Positions 26,727-37,163 are shown, counted from the first letter of the stretch. The stretch: 64,000 nucleotides of DNA from Jiella pelagia (GCF_026898155.1 NZ_CP114029.1:813501-877500); one strand, 5' to 3'. Program-made: numbers and translations. Notes: generated by a model from the sequence alone, not told the origin.

Positions 26727-29454
26727 TCACGGCGTCTGCAGCAAGCGCTCCAGATAGTCGCGTTCCTGCTGCGGCGACAGCTGGTTGCCAAGCCGCTTGC
26801 GGATCTGGTCGAGGATTCGCCGGGCCCGCTGGGTGTCGATCTCGTCGGGAATGCCGACGTCCTGGCCGAAATCGGGTCCCTGGTTATTGCGCTGGCGGCC
26901 GAGCGGATCGCGGCCGGCCTGATTCATCTGCCTGCCGCCGGGACCCTGGCCCATCTGGCCCTGACCCGGCTGCTGGCCCTGCTGCATCGCCTGTTGCATC
27001 TGCTGCATCATGTTCTGGGCGCCGCGCCTGAGCGCTTCGAGGGCCCTGCCCTGGTGCCCGAACGCCTCGCCGTCGCGGCCCTCGCCGAGCGAGCCCTCAG
27101 CATTGCCCATTTCCTCGCCGGCCTCGCCGAAGTCTTCCGAAGGCTGCATGCCCATGCCTTCGAGTTCCTGACGCATGGCCTCGAGCTGTTGCTGCAGTTC
27201 GCCCTGCTGCTGTTGCAGCTGTTTCATCATCTCCTGCATCTGCTCGGCGGTCATCTCGCCGCCTGGCTGCTGGCCCTGCTGCCCTTGCTGGCCCTGCTGG
27301 TTCTCGCCCTGCTGCTGTTGACCCTGCTCGCCTTGCTGGCCCTGTTGTTGCTGCTGTTGCTGGCGGTACATCTGGCGGCCGAGATCGTAGGTCTGATCGC
27401 GCAGCTGCTGCTGGCGCTGCAGCATTTCGCCGAGCTTGTTCATCTGCTCCTGCATCGGGTTCTGCTGGCCTTGCTGCTGCTGTTGCTGGCCGGGGCGCAT
27501 CGCCTGGAGATTGTCCATCATCTGCTGGAGTTCCGATAGCAGCTGCTGGGCCGCATCCTTCGAGCCGGACTTCGCCAGATCCTCGATCTGGTCGAGCATC
27601 TTCTGGAGGTCCTGGGGGCGGATCTCCTGGAAGTTCTGCGCCTGCATGTCCTGCTGGCTCATCGGCGGCATGTTCTTCATCTGCTCAGCGAGCGCCTGCA
27701 TGTATTCCTGCATCGCCTCGCGCAGTTCCTGCATCAGCTGGTCGAGGCTCCTCGTTCGACGCACCGTTCTCCAGCGCCTCGGAGAGCTGTTCGCGCGCAT
27801 CCCGGAGGCGGCGCTCGGCGAGCGACAGGTCGCCGTCCTCGATACCAAGGGCGATCTCCCACATGAAATCCACCGCTGAGCGCAGCGTGTCGTCGTCATG
27901 GGCGGTGGCGATGCGCGTGCGGACCGCCTGCAGCGCCAGATAGTCGGTCGGATTGGCGATGAACTCGTCGCCGCGCAGCGTCACCGCGTCAAGCATCTCG
28001 ACGACGCGACGCGTCTTGTTCGCGTCGAGGGCGAGAATCCGGCGCTGCTCGACCACCGCCCTGGCGAGCGGATTGAGGAAACGCCGCTCCGGCAGCGTCA
28101 TCGCCTTGGTCTGCGAGCGGCCAGTCTGGCCGGCATCGTCTTCGGCAACCAGCGTCAGCTCGACATCAGCACCGGAATAGGGGCTTTCGGTGAGGTCGAC
28201 GCTGGTCTTTCCCTCCGCCACGCCCTGACCGCGCCGCGGCAGGGCAAGCCGCATTTCCGGCGCCGGATAGAGCGGGCGCGCGCCAGCCGCCTCGGCGCCC
28301 TCGATTTCGATCTCGCCGCGTGCCTTGCGCACTCCGTAGTCGTCGCCGACCTCATAGGTCAGTTGCAGCGCCCCATTGCGCGCCTCAGACGGTTCGCCCT
28401 TGAAGGCAATGGTCGGATCCGTGTCCGGCGTGACGTCGAAGCGCCATTCGCCGAGCGAGGAAAAGCTGGTTCCAACGTTGAGGGAGCCGCTTTCGGCAAT
28501 GGTGTATTCGTAGTCGCGCGGGCCGTCCGCCGGCACCGTCGCCGCGACATCGCCGCCCGATTGCGCCTCCGGCTGGGCGTCGCTCGCCGCGGTCCGGTCT
28601 CCCTCGCCGGGATTGCCGCCCTCGCCTGCCGCCGCTGCGGCCGCCTCCGCCTCCGCCGTCGAGACGATCGCCACCGCCTCGGCGCCCTCGCGAGCCGGTT
28701 CGAAATTCACGCCGACGCTTTCGCCATTGCTGACGCGAAGCGAGAACTTGCTGCCTTCCGGCACGGTCAGCGGCTGTGTGTCGCCCGAAGTCAGAAAGAT
28801 CGGCGCCCGCCGCGTATAGGCGGGCGGCGTGACCCACGCATCAACGCGGCGGCCGGCGGCCTCGACGCTCAACGGCCGCAGGAAGGCGTCGCCGATGCGC
28901 CCCCCGTCCGGGCCGAAGGAAAATGCAAAGGAGGTGACGAGAAGAAGAGCGACCACGGCCCTGAGGCCGAATGGGTCGATCCGCTCGCTGCGGGTCGCCG
29001 GGGCTCCTCCGGTCAGGTGGCGAAGATTGTCCGACATCCGCCGCTGATGCTCGCGCCACAGGGCCGCCGCGAAGGGATCGTCGCTGGCCGGTTGCTCGCC
29101 CTGGGCCCGCAGCGGCTGATGGGTGAGCCGGCTGGTCGACTCGATTCGCTCGTCGACGTCGCCGGCCGAAGGGATCCGCAATCGTCTGCCGCCGAAGACC
29201 AGCAGGGCGATGGAGCCTGCTGCGCCGATACCGATCAGGCCGAGCACCAAGATGCGCAGGATGTCCGGCATCAGCCGGAACAGGCCGAACCACGCGAAGA
29301 TGAGGAACAGCGCGGCGGTTGCGGCAAGGCCAAGGATCGCCGGCCAGGAGCGTTCCAGCAGCATCGCGGCAAAGGTCGTCCGGCGCGTCCATCCGAGACG
29401 CCGGGTCGGCCGCCATGTCCTCGACGCGTCGTTTTCCGCCATGCCCTGCCCCAT
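26727..29454 (-). CDS. DUF4175/TIGR02302-family membrane protein with long Gln-rich C-terminus (one +1 break)
   Basis: About 908 residues after correction. N-terminal half: a cytoplasmic stub, two close hydrophobic segments (about 35-55 and 66-88), a third (about 165-183), then a large presumably periplasmic region. The C-terminal part is rich in Gln, Met and Gly, with runs such as RQQQQQQQGQQGEQG, predicted helical or disordered. The break is in GAGGCTC (plus strand, 27744-27750). Removing one base reads ASNEELDQLMQELREAMQEY. This family usually lies beside lysA in Rhizobiales. Its function is unknown; a cell-envelope role is inferred. The start could also be 29442. Confidence 0.85.
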
Positions 29455-29581
29455 TTCGCGCTCGTGAGGCGCAACCGTAGCAGGATTTGAGGCGAAGTGG
29501 AGGCGCTTGACGGGAGTGTGAAGACGCTGCGAGGTCAGAGGATTAGCAAAGTCGCCCGGCGTCGGAGATCCACGTACGATC

Positions 29582-30856
29582 TCAGTCCTCGCCGCCCAGC
29601 CAAGTCGGCAGGCGGTCGAGACCGATCAGTTCGTCGATCGTCTGGCGCGGGCGAACGATGGCGAAATCGTCGTCCCGGACCAGAATCTCGGCGATCAGCG
29701 GCCGCGAATTGTAGGTCGAGGACTGGACTGCGCCATAAGCACCCGCCGAGGCGACATAGACGAGATCCCCCGTTTCGACCGCCGGCATGTCGCGGTCCCT
29801 GGCGAGGAAGTCGCCGCTCTCGCAGACCGGGCCGACGACGTCGACCTTGAAGCGCTCTTCCGCAGCCGATTCGCGCACCGGCGCGATGTCGTGCCAAGCG
29901 TCGTAGAGTGTCGGCCGGATGAGATCGTTCATCGCCGCGTCGAGGATGACGAAGGTCTTGCCCTCGGTCTGCTTCACGTAGATCACGCGGGAGACGAGGA
30001 TCCCCGCATTGGCGGCGATCAGCCGGCCCGGCTCGAACACCACCATGCAATCCAGATCGCGCACGTGCCGCTTGACGATCTCGGCATAGGCCGTCGGCTC
30101 CGGCGGCGGCTGATTGTCGCGGCGATAGGGTACACCGAGGCCGCCGCCGAGATCGACGTGGTGGATCTCGTGGCCCTTGCCGCGCAGGTGCCTGACGAGG
30201 CCCGCGAGCCGGTCGAAGGCGCGGTCGAAGGGCTCCAGCGCCTCGATCTGGCTGCCGATATGCATGTCGATGCCGGTGACGGCGATGCCGGGCAATTGGC
30301 GGGCGCGATCGTAGACGGCATCGGCGCGGTCGAAGGCGATGCCGAACTTGTCGCTCTTCTTGCCGGTCGATATCTTCGCGTGGCCGCCCGCATCGACATC
30401 CGGATTGATCCGGAAGGACACGTTGGCGGTGACGCCGGCTTCGACGGCGCGAGCGGAAATCGCCTCGAGTTCGGGCTCCGACTCGACGTTGAAGCAGAAG
30501 ATGCCCGATGCGAGCGCGACGTCGATCTCGGCGACCGTCTTCCCGACGCCGGAGAACATGATCTTCTCGGCCGGAATGCCGGCCCTCAGCGCCCGGACCA
30601 GTTCGCCGCCCGAAACCACGTCGGCGCCGGCGCCAAGGCCCGCCAGGGTCGCCAGGACCGCCTGGTTCGAATTGGCCTTCACCGCATAGCAGACGAGCGC
30701 GTCGATATCGGCAAACGCCTCGGCGAAAACCTGATAGTGCCGCGTCAGCGTCGCCGTCGAATAGCAGTAGAACGGCGTGCCGACTTCGGCGGCGACAGCC
30801 TCGATTGCGACGTCTTCGGCATGGAGGCTGCCGTTCTTGTATCCGAAATGGTTCAT
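29582..30856 (-). CDS. lysA: Diaminopimelate decarboxylase
   Basis: Last step of lysine synthesis: decarboxylates meso-diaminopimelate. It is a 424-residue fold-III PLP enzyme. The PLP lysine is in CYAVKANSN (K60), the phosphate loop in HHVDLGGGLGVPY, and the active-site cysteine in GPVCESGD. Order argH, lipoprotein, lysA, DUF4175 on the minus strand. Confidence 0.96.
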   Translation of the reverse strand: MNHFGYKNGSLHAEDVAIEAVAAEVGTPFYCYSTATLTRHYQVFAEAFADIDALVCYAVKANSNQAVLATLAGLGAGADVVSGGELVRALRAGIPAEKIMFSGVGKTVAEIDVALASGIFCFNVESEPELEAISARAVEAGVTANVSFRINPDVDAGGHAKISTGKKSDKFGIAFDRADAVYDRARQLPGIAVTGIDMHIGSQIEALEPFDRAFDRLAGLVRHLRGKGHEIHHVDLGGGLGVPYRRDNQPPPEPTAYAEIVKRHVRDLDCMVVFEPGRLIAANAGILVSRVIYVKQTEGKTFVILDAAMNDLIRPTLYDAWHDIAPVRESAAEERFKVDVVGPVCESGDFLARDRDMPAVETGDLVYVASAGAYGAVQSSTYNSRPLIAEILVRDDDFAIVRPRQTIDELIGLDRLPTWLGGED

Positions 30857-30881
30857 GGCGAGGGGGATACCGGAAAAGGGG

Positions 30882-31163
30882 TCAGTTCAACAGTGGATCG
30901 AGGATAAAACCGCGCTCGTTGGTCTTGTTCTTCGAAACCTCCGCCCCGCTGACATCGACGTTCCGGCTCGATGCGGTCAGCGACTGGGGCCGCAGCAGCG
31001 ACGCGGTGTCGCCGCTCCGGTTCGACTTCATCTGGCCGCTGACGACCGGTGGAACTTCGCCGGTGGTCGGGCCGACCGGCAGATTCTTGACGCCGCAGCC
31101 GGCCATCAGGCCCGTGGCAAAAACAACGGTCGCCCACACCAGCTTCACCGCTCGATCTCCCAT
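30882..31163 (-). CDS. Small LptM-like lipoprotein
   Basis: A 93-residue product from the start at 31163. It has a signal sequence and a lipobox ending LMAGC (Cys about 22), followed by GVKNLPVGP. The short 'GCG(x)KxxLxxP' pattern after the lipobox is the signature of LptM/YifL lipoproteins, which support outer-membrane LPS transport assembly and usually precede lysA or dapF. The rest is low-complexity and polar. The frame extends upstream to 31241, overlapping argH, but the lipobox favours the shorter start. Confidence 0.75.
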   Translation of the reverse strand: MGDRAVKLVWATVVFATGLMAGCGVKNLPVGPTTGEVPPVVSGQMKSNRSGDTASLLRPQSLTASSRNVDVSGAEVSKNKTNERGFILDPLLN

Positions 31164-31237
31164 TTCGACTGTCCCGCAACTACGATCGCCGCGACGGTGA
31201 TAGCCGGTTCCAACCGCAAAAGCATCCGCCGTCGCGG

Positions 31238-32641
31238 TCAAAGTCCTTCAGGGGCGAGGCGATGTCGCCAGTATGCCACTTGTTGGCGGACGTTGTCCGG
31301 CGCGGTGCCGCCGAAACTCATGCGGCTGCGCACCGAGGCGTCGACGCCCAGCACCGAATAGACGCCCTCGCCAATGCGCCCGTCGAGGGATTTCAGAACG
31401 TCGAGCGGCAGGTCTTCGAGCTTCAGCCCAGCCCCCTCGGCGAGCGAAACCGCCCGCCCGGTGACGTGATGGGCGTCGCGGAACGGCAGTCCGAGCTCGC
31501 GCACCAGATAGTCGGCGAGATCCGTTGCAGTCGAATAGCCGTGGCCGGCGGCCTTGCGCATCGCGTCTTCATTAACGGAGAGGTCGCGAATCATGCCCGT
31601 CGCCGCCGCCAGAGCGAGCGCCAGCGAATCGATCGCGTCGAAAACCTGCTCCTTGTCCTCCTGCATGTCCTTGGAATAGGTCAGCGGCAGGCCCTTCATC
31701 ACGGTGAGCAGCGAGATCAGCGCGCCGTTGATCCGCCCCGGTTTGGCGCGAACCAGCTCGGCGGCATCGGGGTTGCGCTTCTGAGGCATGATCGAGGAGC
31801 CCGTGGAGAAGGCATCCGACAGCTTCACGAAGCCGAACTGCGGCGTCGACCAGATGACGATTTCTTCGGCCAGCCGCGACAGGTGGGTCGCGCAGATGGC
31901 TGCGACCGACAGGAACTCCAGAGCGAAGTCGCGGTCCGACACCGAATCGAGCGAGTTGCGCGTCGGCGTCGAAAAGCCGAGCGCCGCCGCCGTCGCATGG
32001 CGGTCGATGGCGAAGCCCGTGCCGGCAAGCGCCGCTGCGCCGAGCGGGCACTCGTCGAGCCGCTTCAGTGCGTCGCGGCAGCGCGAGCGGTCCCGCGCCG
32101 CCATTTCGACATAGGCGAGGCAATGATGGCCGAAGGTCACGGGCTGGGCGACCTGCAGATGGGTGAAGCCCGGCATCACCGTGTCGGCATGAGCCTCGGC
32201 CTTGTCGAGCAGGGCCTCGATGAAGCCGGTCAGCCTTGCCTCCAGCGCCTCGAAGGCGGCGCGCACATGCATGCGGAAATCGACCGCCACCTGGTCGTTG
32301 CGCGAGCGCGCCGTGTGCAGCCGTCCGGCGGCCGGGCCGATCAGCTCGGCAAGCCGCGCCTCGACGTTCATGTGGATGTCTTCGAGCCGTCGCGAGAAAT
32401 TGAACGTGCCGGCCTCGATCTCGGCCTCGATCTGGGCCAGACCGTCGACGATCGTCTCGGCATCCTCGGCCGAGACGATGCCTTGCCGCCCGAGCATCTC
32501 GGCGTGGGCCTTGGAACCGCGGATGTCTTCACGATAGAGCCGCTTGTCGAAATCGATCGAGGCGTTGATCTCCTCCATGATCGCGTCGGGGCCGGAGGCG
32601 AAACGTCCGCCCCACATCTCGTTGCTGGTTTTCTGGCTCAT
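31238..32641 (-). CDS. argH: Argininosuccinate lyase
   Basis: Final step of arginine synthesis, splitting argininosuccinate into arginine and fumarate. It is 467 residues. The fumarase/aspartase superfamily signature [12 protein letters not shown] is present, as are [12 protein letters not shown] and [10 protein letters not shown] with the catalytic histidine. The start at 32641 ([14 protein letters not shown]) is the family N-terminus. It is divergent from tlpA, whose ATG is only 32 bp away. An unbroken GAGCTC lies inside it (about 31492). Confidence 0.96.
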   Translation of the reverse strand: MSQKTSNEMWGGRFASGPDAIMEEINASIDFDKRLYREDIRGSKAHAEMLGRQGIVSAEDAETIVDGLAQIEAEIEAGTFNFSRRLEDIHMNVEARLAELIGPAAGRLHTARSRNDQVAVDFRMHVRAAFEALEARLTGFIEALLDKAEAHADTVMPGFTHLQVAQPVTFGHHCLAYVEMAARDRSRCRDALKRLDECPLGAAALAGTGFAIDRHATAAALGFSTPTRNSLDSVSDRDFALEFLSVAAICATHLSRLAEEIVIWSTPQFGFVKLSDAFSTGSSIMPQKRNPDAAELVRAKPGRINGALISLLTVMKGLPLTYSKDMQEDKEQVFDAIDSLALALAAATGMIRDLSVNEDAMRKAAGHGYSTATDLADYLVRELGLPFRDAHHVTGRAVSLAEGAGLKLEDLPLDVLKSLDGRIGEGVYSVLGVDASVRSRMSFGGTAPDNVRQQVAYWRHRLAPEGL

Positions 32642-32672
32642 CGGTACCGTTGGACGAAGGAATGGGAGTGAA

Positions 32673-33347
32673 ATGACGGTGGAGAAATCGCGGCGCTTCT
32701 TCGACAGGCGCCTTCTCGGCATTGCGGGTCTGGCGCTGGTCTTCGGCATCGTCGCCGGCGTCGGGGTGCTATACGTGACGGAACGCGGGTCTGGCAACGC
32801 GGTCGCCGCCGCCTGCCCGCTCGACGAAGCCTTTGCCGCCGCCGTCGACGACAATGCCACCGGCGAGGTCGCGGCCGTCCGCGCCCTCGACGAGCCGTTC
32901 GACGCCACGACGATCGCCTTCAAGGACGAGAGCGGCAAGGATATCTCGATTGCCGACTTTTCCGGCAAGAGCCTGCTCGTCAACATCTGGGCGACGTGGT
33001 GCGTGCCCTGCCGGGCGGAAATGCCGGCCCTCGACGCGCTGGAGCGCCAGGAGGGCGGCGCGGATTTCGCCGTCGTGCCGATCAGCGTCGACATGGGCGA
33101 CATCGACAAGCCGAAGAAATTCTACGCCGAGACCAACCTTCAGAGCCTGCCGCTCTACCACGACGGCTCGCTGGCGACCTTCAACGACCTCAAGTCCAAG
33201 GGCGTCACCCTCGGTTTGCCGGTCTCGCTCATCGTCGGTCCCGACGGCTGCGCGAAAGGCGTCATCACCGGCCCGGCGGAATGGGCGAGCCCGGACGCCA
33301 TCCGGCTGATCGAGGCGGTGAAGCGGGAAGGCTCCGCCGGCGCCTGA
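32673..33347 (+). CDS. tlpA: TlpA-type thiol:disulfide oxidoreductase
   Basis: Membrane-anchored periplasmic thioredoxin-like reductant, 224 residues, used in cytochrome c or cytochrome oxidase maturation. One N-terminal membrane helix (about 14-36), then a thioredoxin fold with the active site WCVPC (C110 and C113) and the cis-proline region LGLPVS. The start follows GGGAGTGAA. It shares a short divergent promoter with argH; the same arrangement is common in Rhizobiales. CcdA encoded at 56 kb would be a natural electron donor. Confidence 0.92.
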   Translation: MTVEKSRRFFDRRLLGIAGLALVFGIVAGVGVLYVTERGSGNAVAAACPLDEAFAAAVDDNATGEVAAVRALDEPFDATTIAFKDESGKDISIADFSGKSLLVNIWATWCVPCRAEMPALDALERQEGGADFAVVPISVDMGDIDKPKKFYAETNLQSLPLYHDGSLATFNDLKSKGVTLGLPVSLIVGPDGCAKGVITGPAEWASPDAIRLIEAVKREGSAGA

Positions 33348-33350
33348 CGC

Positions 33351-33809
33351 CTAGCGCTTCGGCGGCGGCTGTTCGGCCGCCGCGGCGAGCGCGTCCCGCA
33401 GCGCCCGGACCTCGACGTTGAGCGCCGCGAGCCGTTCTGGCGACATCTTCGAGGCGGCAAGGAGCCGCTCGCCGATCCGGCGGGTGACGGCGCGGATCGC
33501 CCGCCCCTCCTCGGTCAAGGTCACCAGGACCTGCCGCTCGTCCTCGAAATTGCGCCGGCGAGCCAGACGACCGCTCGTCTCCAGCCGCTTGACCAGCGGC
33601 GTGATCGTGCTCGATTCCAGTGCCAACCGCCCGGCGATCGCGCCGATGGTCAGGCCGTCGTTCTCCCATAGCGTGCTCAGCACCAGATACTGCGGATAGG
33701 TGATGCCCGCCTCGTCCAGCACCGGCTTGTAGAGCCGGCCGATCGCCATCGACGCGCCATAAAGCGCGAAGCAGAGATGCTGGTCGAGTTCGAGGGTCTT
33801 ATCCGTCAT
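33351..33809 (-). CDS. ohrR: OhrR-type organic-peroxide sensing MarR regulator
   Basis: A 152-residue winged-helix repressor from the start at 33809. Its N-terminus DQHLCFALYGAS has the peroxide-reactive cysteine (C13) in the typical OhrR context. The MarR core follows (TIGAIAGRLALESSTITPLVKRLE, then the wing RRRNFEDERQVLVTLT). It is divergent from ohr with two matching palindromes in between, so it should repress ohr and itself until the cysteine is oxidised. Confidence 0.9.
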   Translation of the reverse strand: MTDKTLELDQHLCFALYGASMAIGRLYKPVLDEAGITYPQYLVLSTLWENDGLTIGAIAGRLALESSTITPLVKRLETSGRLARRRNFEDERQVLVTLTEEGRAIRAVTRRIGERLLAASKMSPERLAALNVEVRALRDALAAAAEQPPPKR

Positions 33810-33906
33810 GGGTGGGCGTTTCGCATTCGAGTACAGGAGGCGCGGCCGCAGCAGCTCGAAGACGATGTGGGAAACGCACTGCAACGATCCCACGCCGTGC
33901 GATCGA

Positions 33907-33973
33907 TTATCACGATAAAGTTTATGGACGGCAACACACCGTCCTCCTAACTTTTAATTATCGCGATAATTAA
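33907..33973. promoter_or_regulatory. Paired OhrR operators in the ohrR-ohr intergenic region
   Basis: Site 1 (33954-33973) is a perfect 20-bp palindrome with core TTATCGCGATAA. Site 2 (33907-33918) is TTATCACGATAA, perfect arms around AC. Core centres are about 51 bp apart (five helical turns). Site 1 lies 27 bp before the ohr start and site 2 about 100 bp before the ohrR start. Confidence 0.85.
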
Positions 33974-34000
33974 TATCGCCGCATCGAAGGGGACTGCAAA

Positions 34001-34426
34001 ATGCCCGTGGACGTCATCTACAAGACCACCGCCACCTCGACCGGCGGTCGCGACGGCGCCGCCCGTTCCGACGACGGGTCGGTGGACGTCAAGCTCGTCG
34101 TGCCGAAGGAGATGGGCGGCCCCGGCGGGGTCGGCGCCAATCCCGAGAAGCTGTTCGCCGCCGGCTACTCCGCCTGCTTCCTCGGCGCGATGAAGGCGGT
34201 CTCCGGCAAGGTCGGCGTCAAGGTTCCGGCGGACGCGACCGTCACCGCCGAAATCGGCTTCGGCCAGCGCTCGGAGGGCGGATACGGCATCACCGCCAAT
34301 CTCACCGCGACGCTTCCGGGCGTCGATCGGGAGGCCGGCGAAAAGCTCATGGCCGCCGCCCACGAGGTCTGCCCCTATTCCAACGCGACCAGAGGCAATC
34401 TCGACGTGGGCCTGACGCTGGCCTGA
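34001..34426 (+). CDS. ohr: Organic hydroperoxide resistance protein (peroxiredoxin Ohr)
   Basis: Thiol peroxidase reducing organic hydroperoxides, 141 residues. The two catalytic cysteines are seen in GYSACFLGAM (C59) and HEVCPYSNAT (C124); GGPGGVGANPEKLFAAG precedes the first. Controlled by the divergent ohrR through the palindromes just upstream. Confidence 0.96.
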   Translation: MPVDVIYKTTATSTGGRDGAARSDDGSVDVKLVVPKEMGGPGGVGANPEKLFAAGYSACFLGAMKAVSGKVGVKVPADATVTAEIGFGQRSEGGYGITANLTATLPGVDREAGEKLMAAAHEVCPYSNATRGNLDVGLTLA

Positions 34427-34564
34427 GCCTTTCGAGCATCGGGACACGGCACGCATACGATGAGGCGCGGTGGCTGGCGAAGCGCCGCGCCCTTTCGCGT
34501 ATCCGATAAGTTGCCGCAAGTTCGATCACCGCATATCTTTCCGAAGACATTCGGAGATTGCGTC

Positions 34565-34849
34565 ATGAGCATTACACTGACGGTGACGAAGGACGGCGCG
34601 GTGGCACTTGGCCCCGAGCTGCTCGAACATCTCGGTGTCGAGCCAGGCGGTCATCTGTCGGCTGAGCTAGACTCGGCCGGCACTATCAGCCTGCACGCCG
34701 CCGAGAGTAATTCCCGGCCGCAAGAACCGCAACGCAGCGGCCGCATCGAAGACACGTTCGGGGCTTTGAAGCCGTATTATGATGGTCCGCCGCTGACGAT
34801 CGAACAGATCAACGAGGCGATCGCCGACGGCTGGGCCGGCAAGCGTTGA
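34565..34849 (+). CDS. vapB: AbrB/VapB-type antitoxin
   Basis: A 94-residue protein with an N-terminal SpoVT/AbrB-like swapped-hairpin barrel (ITLTVTKDGAVALGPELLEHLGVEPGG). The acidic/aromatic tail (about 60-94; FGALKPYYDGPPLTIEQINEAI) would block the toxin. It is immediately upstream of and translationally coupled to a PIN-domain toxin. It probably represses its own promoter. Intergenic region 34427-34564 should hold this promoter; no clear palindrome stood out. Confidence 0.85.
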   Translation: MSITLTVTKDGAVALGPELLEHLGVEPGGHLSAELDSAGTISLHAAESNSRPQEPQRSGRIEDTFGALKPYYDGPPLTIEQINEAIADGWAGKR

Positions 34850-35253
34850 ACATCATCGCCGACACGAATCTCCTGATACGGGCGATCATTGCCGACGACG
34901 AAGCCGCAGCCTCGGTCGCTCGCATGCGGATCAAGGAGTGCCGAACCATCACGATTCCGTCCATCGTGTTCTGCGAATTCTCTTGGGTCGCGACGAGAAC
35001 CTACAAGTCGCCGCGCCACGCAGTGGCATCGACCATCCGCGACCTGCTTCTTGATCCAAAAATCGTGTGCGACCGCCCTGCGGTCGAAGCGGGACTTGCT
35101 GTTGCCGATCACGGCGGAGATTTCGCTGACGGTGTCATCGCCTTTGAAGGCCGAAGGCTCGGCGGCAAGGTCTTCGCGACCTTCGATCGAAAAGCCGCTT
35201 CGCTTCTCGCAGCGCAGGGCCATGCCGTCGATCTACTGGCCGCAGCCCCGTAA
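34846..35253 (+). CDS. vapC: VapC-type PIN-domain ribonuclease toxin
   Basis: A 135-residue PIN nuclease. The acidic metal ligands are visible in IADTNLLIRA (D6), VFCEFSW (Glu) and GDFADGVIAFEG and TFDRKA (Asp). The start codon is TTG at 34846, overlapping the antitoxin stop (TTGA), so toxin output is tied to antitoxin translation and kept low. Its 3' end is only 10 bp from the convergent hbd gene. Confidence 0.87.
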   Translation: MNIIADTNLLIRAIIADDEAAASVARMRIKECRTITIPSIVFCEFSWVATRTYKSPRHAVASTIRDLLLDPKIVCDRPAVEAGLAVADHGGDFADGVIAFEGRRLGGKVFATFDRKAASLLAAQGHAVDLLAAAP

Positions 35254-35263
35254 ACGCGGGCCG

Positions 35264-36145
35264 CTACCTTGTCGGCACCGGCTCCTCGCCGCGATAGTCG
35301 TAGAAGCCCCGGCCCGCCTTGCGGCCGAGCCAGCCGGCTTCGACGTATTTCACCAGCAACGGACACGGGCGATACTTGGAATCTGCCAGCCCGTCATGGA
35401 GCACCTGCATGATCGACAGGCAGGTGTCGAGGCCGATGAAGTCGGCGAGCTGCAGGGGGCCCATCGGATGGTTGGCGCCGAGTTTCATCGCCGTGTCGAT
35501 CGAGGTGACCGAGCCGACGCCTTCATAGAGCGTGTAGATCGCCTCGTTGATCATCGGCAAAAGGATGCGGTTGACGATGAAGGCCGGAAAATCCTCCGAC
35601 ACCGTGATCGTCTTGTCGAGCGCTGCGACAAACACCTTGGCCGCGTCGAAGGTCTCTTCCTCGGTGGCGATGCCGCGCACCAGCTCGACCAGCTTCATCA
35701 CCGGCACCGGATTCATGAAGTGGATGCCCATGAAGCGTTCCGGCCGGTCGGTGGCGGCGGCAAGCCTTGTGATCGAGATCGACGAGGTGTTCGTCGCCAG
35801 CATCGCCTCGGGCTTCAGATGCGGGCAGACCTCCCGATAGATCTTGCGCTTGACCGCCTCGTCCTCGGTCGCCGCCTCGATGACGAGATCACGGTCGCCG
35901 AGATCCTTGACGTCGGTCGTGCCGGAAATACGCGACAGCGCCTCGGCCTTGTCGGCCTCGGTAATCTTTTCCGAGGCGAGTTGCCGGCCCATCGACTTCT
36001 CGATGCGCTGCATGCCCGCGGCGACGCGGTCTTCGGCGATGTCGTAGAGCTTGACGTCGAAGCCGGCCAGCGCCGCCACATGGGCGATGCCGGCGCCCAT
36101 CTGGCCCGCGCCGATCACACCGATCGTCCTGATCTCAGTTTTCAT
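35264..36145 (-). CDS. 3-hydroxybutyryl-CoA dehydrogenase
   Basis: NAD(P)-dependent short-chain 3-hydroxyacyl-CoA dehydrogenase, 293 residues. The Rossmann motif is IGVIGAGQMGAGIAHVAA. The catalytic region has MGIHFMNPVPVMKLVE and FPAFIVNRIL; the C-terminal helical domain starts near GANHPMGPLQLADF. It acts in butyrate/PHB-type metabolism and sits before etfA/etfB as in other Rhizobiales. Often named hbd, hbdA or paaH; I leave the symbol open. The start has GGGAGAG upstream. Confidence 0.92.
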   Translation of the reverse strand: MKTEIRTIGVIGAGQMGAGIAHVAALAGFDVKLYDIAEDRVAAGMQRIEKSMGRQLASEKITEADKAEALSRISGTTDVKDLGDRDLVIEAATEDEAVKRKIYREVCPHLKPEAMLATNTSSISITRLAAATDRPERFMGIHFMNPVPVMKLVELVRGIATEEETFDAAKVFVAALDKTITVSEDFPAFIVNRILLPMINEAIYTLYEGVGSVTSIDTAMKLGANHPMGPLQLADFIGLDTCLSIMQVLHDGLADSKYRPCPLLVKYVEAGWLGRKAGRGFYDYRGEEPVPTR

Positions 36146-36233
36146 CGTGCGCTCTCCCATCGCCGATTTTATTGCACCGCAACATAAACTCCCGAGACCC
36201 GGGGATCAACCGACCCCGCCACTCGGGGCTGCC

Positions 36234-37163
36234 TCAGAGCTTGTCCTTCATCTCCGGCAGGAGCTGGAACAGATCGCCGACGAGGCCGTAATCGGCCACC
36301 TGGAAGATCGGCGCCTCCTCGTCCTTGTTGATGGCGACGATGACCTTGGAATCCTTCATGCCGGCGAGATGCTGGATCGCGCCGGAAATGCCGGCGGCGA
36401 TGTAGAGCTCGGGCGCGACCACCTTGCCGGTCTGGCCGACCTGCCAGTCGTTCGGCGCGTAGCCGGCATCGACCGCCGCGCGGGACGCGCCGACGGCGGC
36501 GCCGAGCTTGTCGGCGAGCGGCAGGATGAACTCGTCGAACTTTTCCTTCGAGCCGAGCGCCCGGCCGCCCGACAGGATGATCTTCGCCGCCGACAGTTCC
36601 GGCCGCTCCGAATGGGCGAGTTTCTCCTCGACGAAGGTGGACAGGCCCGGGTCGCCGGCCGCCTCGACGGACGCGGTCTCGGCCGCTCCGCCCTCACCCA
36701 CTGCCTGGAAGGCCGAGGTGCGCACCGTGATGACCTTCTTGGCGTCCTTCGACTTCACGGTCTGGACGGCATTGCCGGCGTAGATCGGCCGCTCGAAGGT
36801 GTCGGCCGAAACGACGGCGGTGACGTCGGAGATCTGCATGACGTCGAGAAGGGCGGCGACGCGCGGCGCGACGTTTTTTCCAGTAGTCGTGGCCGCGAAA
36901 ACGATTGCCTCGTAGTCGCCAGCGAGCTTGACGACGAGGTCGGCGAGCGGCTCGGCAAGGTGGTTGGCATAGGCCGCGTCGTCGGCGCTCAGCACCTTGG
37001 CGACGCCGTCGAGCTTGCCGGCCGCTTCGGCGACCGTGGCGACGCCCTGTCCGGCGACCAGAACATGCACGTCGCCGCCGAGCTTGGCGGCAGCGGCGAG
37101 CGCCTTGGCGGTCTGTTCGGACAGGCTGGCATTGTCATGTTCGGCGATCAGGAGGGTGGTCAT
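36234..37163 (-). CDS. etfA: Electron transfer flavoprotein alpha subunit (general)
   Basis: A 309-residue FAD-binding ETF alpha. Motifs seen are [40 protein letters not shown] and [12 protein letters not shown]. It takes electrons from acyl-CoA and other dehydrogenases to ETF-quinone oxidoreductase. RBS GAGGAAA. It is co-oriented with etfB upstream (148-bp gap). An intact GAGCTC lies near 36415. Confidence 0.96.
   Translation of the reverse strand: MTTLLIAEHDNASLSEQTAKALAAAAKLGGDVHVLVAGQGVATVAEAAGKLDGVAKVLSADDAAYANHLAEPLADLVVKLAGDYEAIVFAATTTGKNVAPRVAALLDVMQISDVTAVVSADTFERPIYAGNAVQTVKSKDAKKVITVRTSAFQAVGEGGAAETASVEAAGDPGLSTFVEEKLAHSERPELSAAKIILSGGRALGSKEKFDEFILPLADKLGAAVGASRAAVDAGYAPNDWQVGQTGKVVAPELYIAAGISGAIQHLAGMKDSKVIVAINKDEEAPIFQVADYGLVGDLFQLLPEMKDKL

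Noticed and set aside
27190-27480. Short repeated CTGCTG/TTGCTG-like units resembling a repeat array
   Set aside because: They are the Gln codons of the DUF4175 protein, lack regular spacers and are not a CRISPR array.
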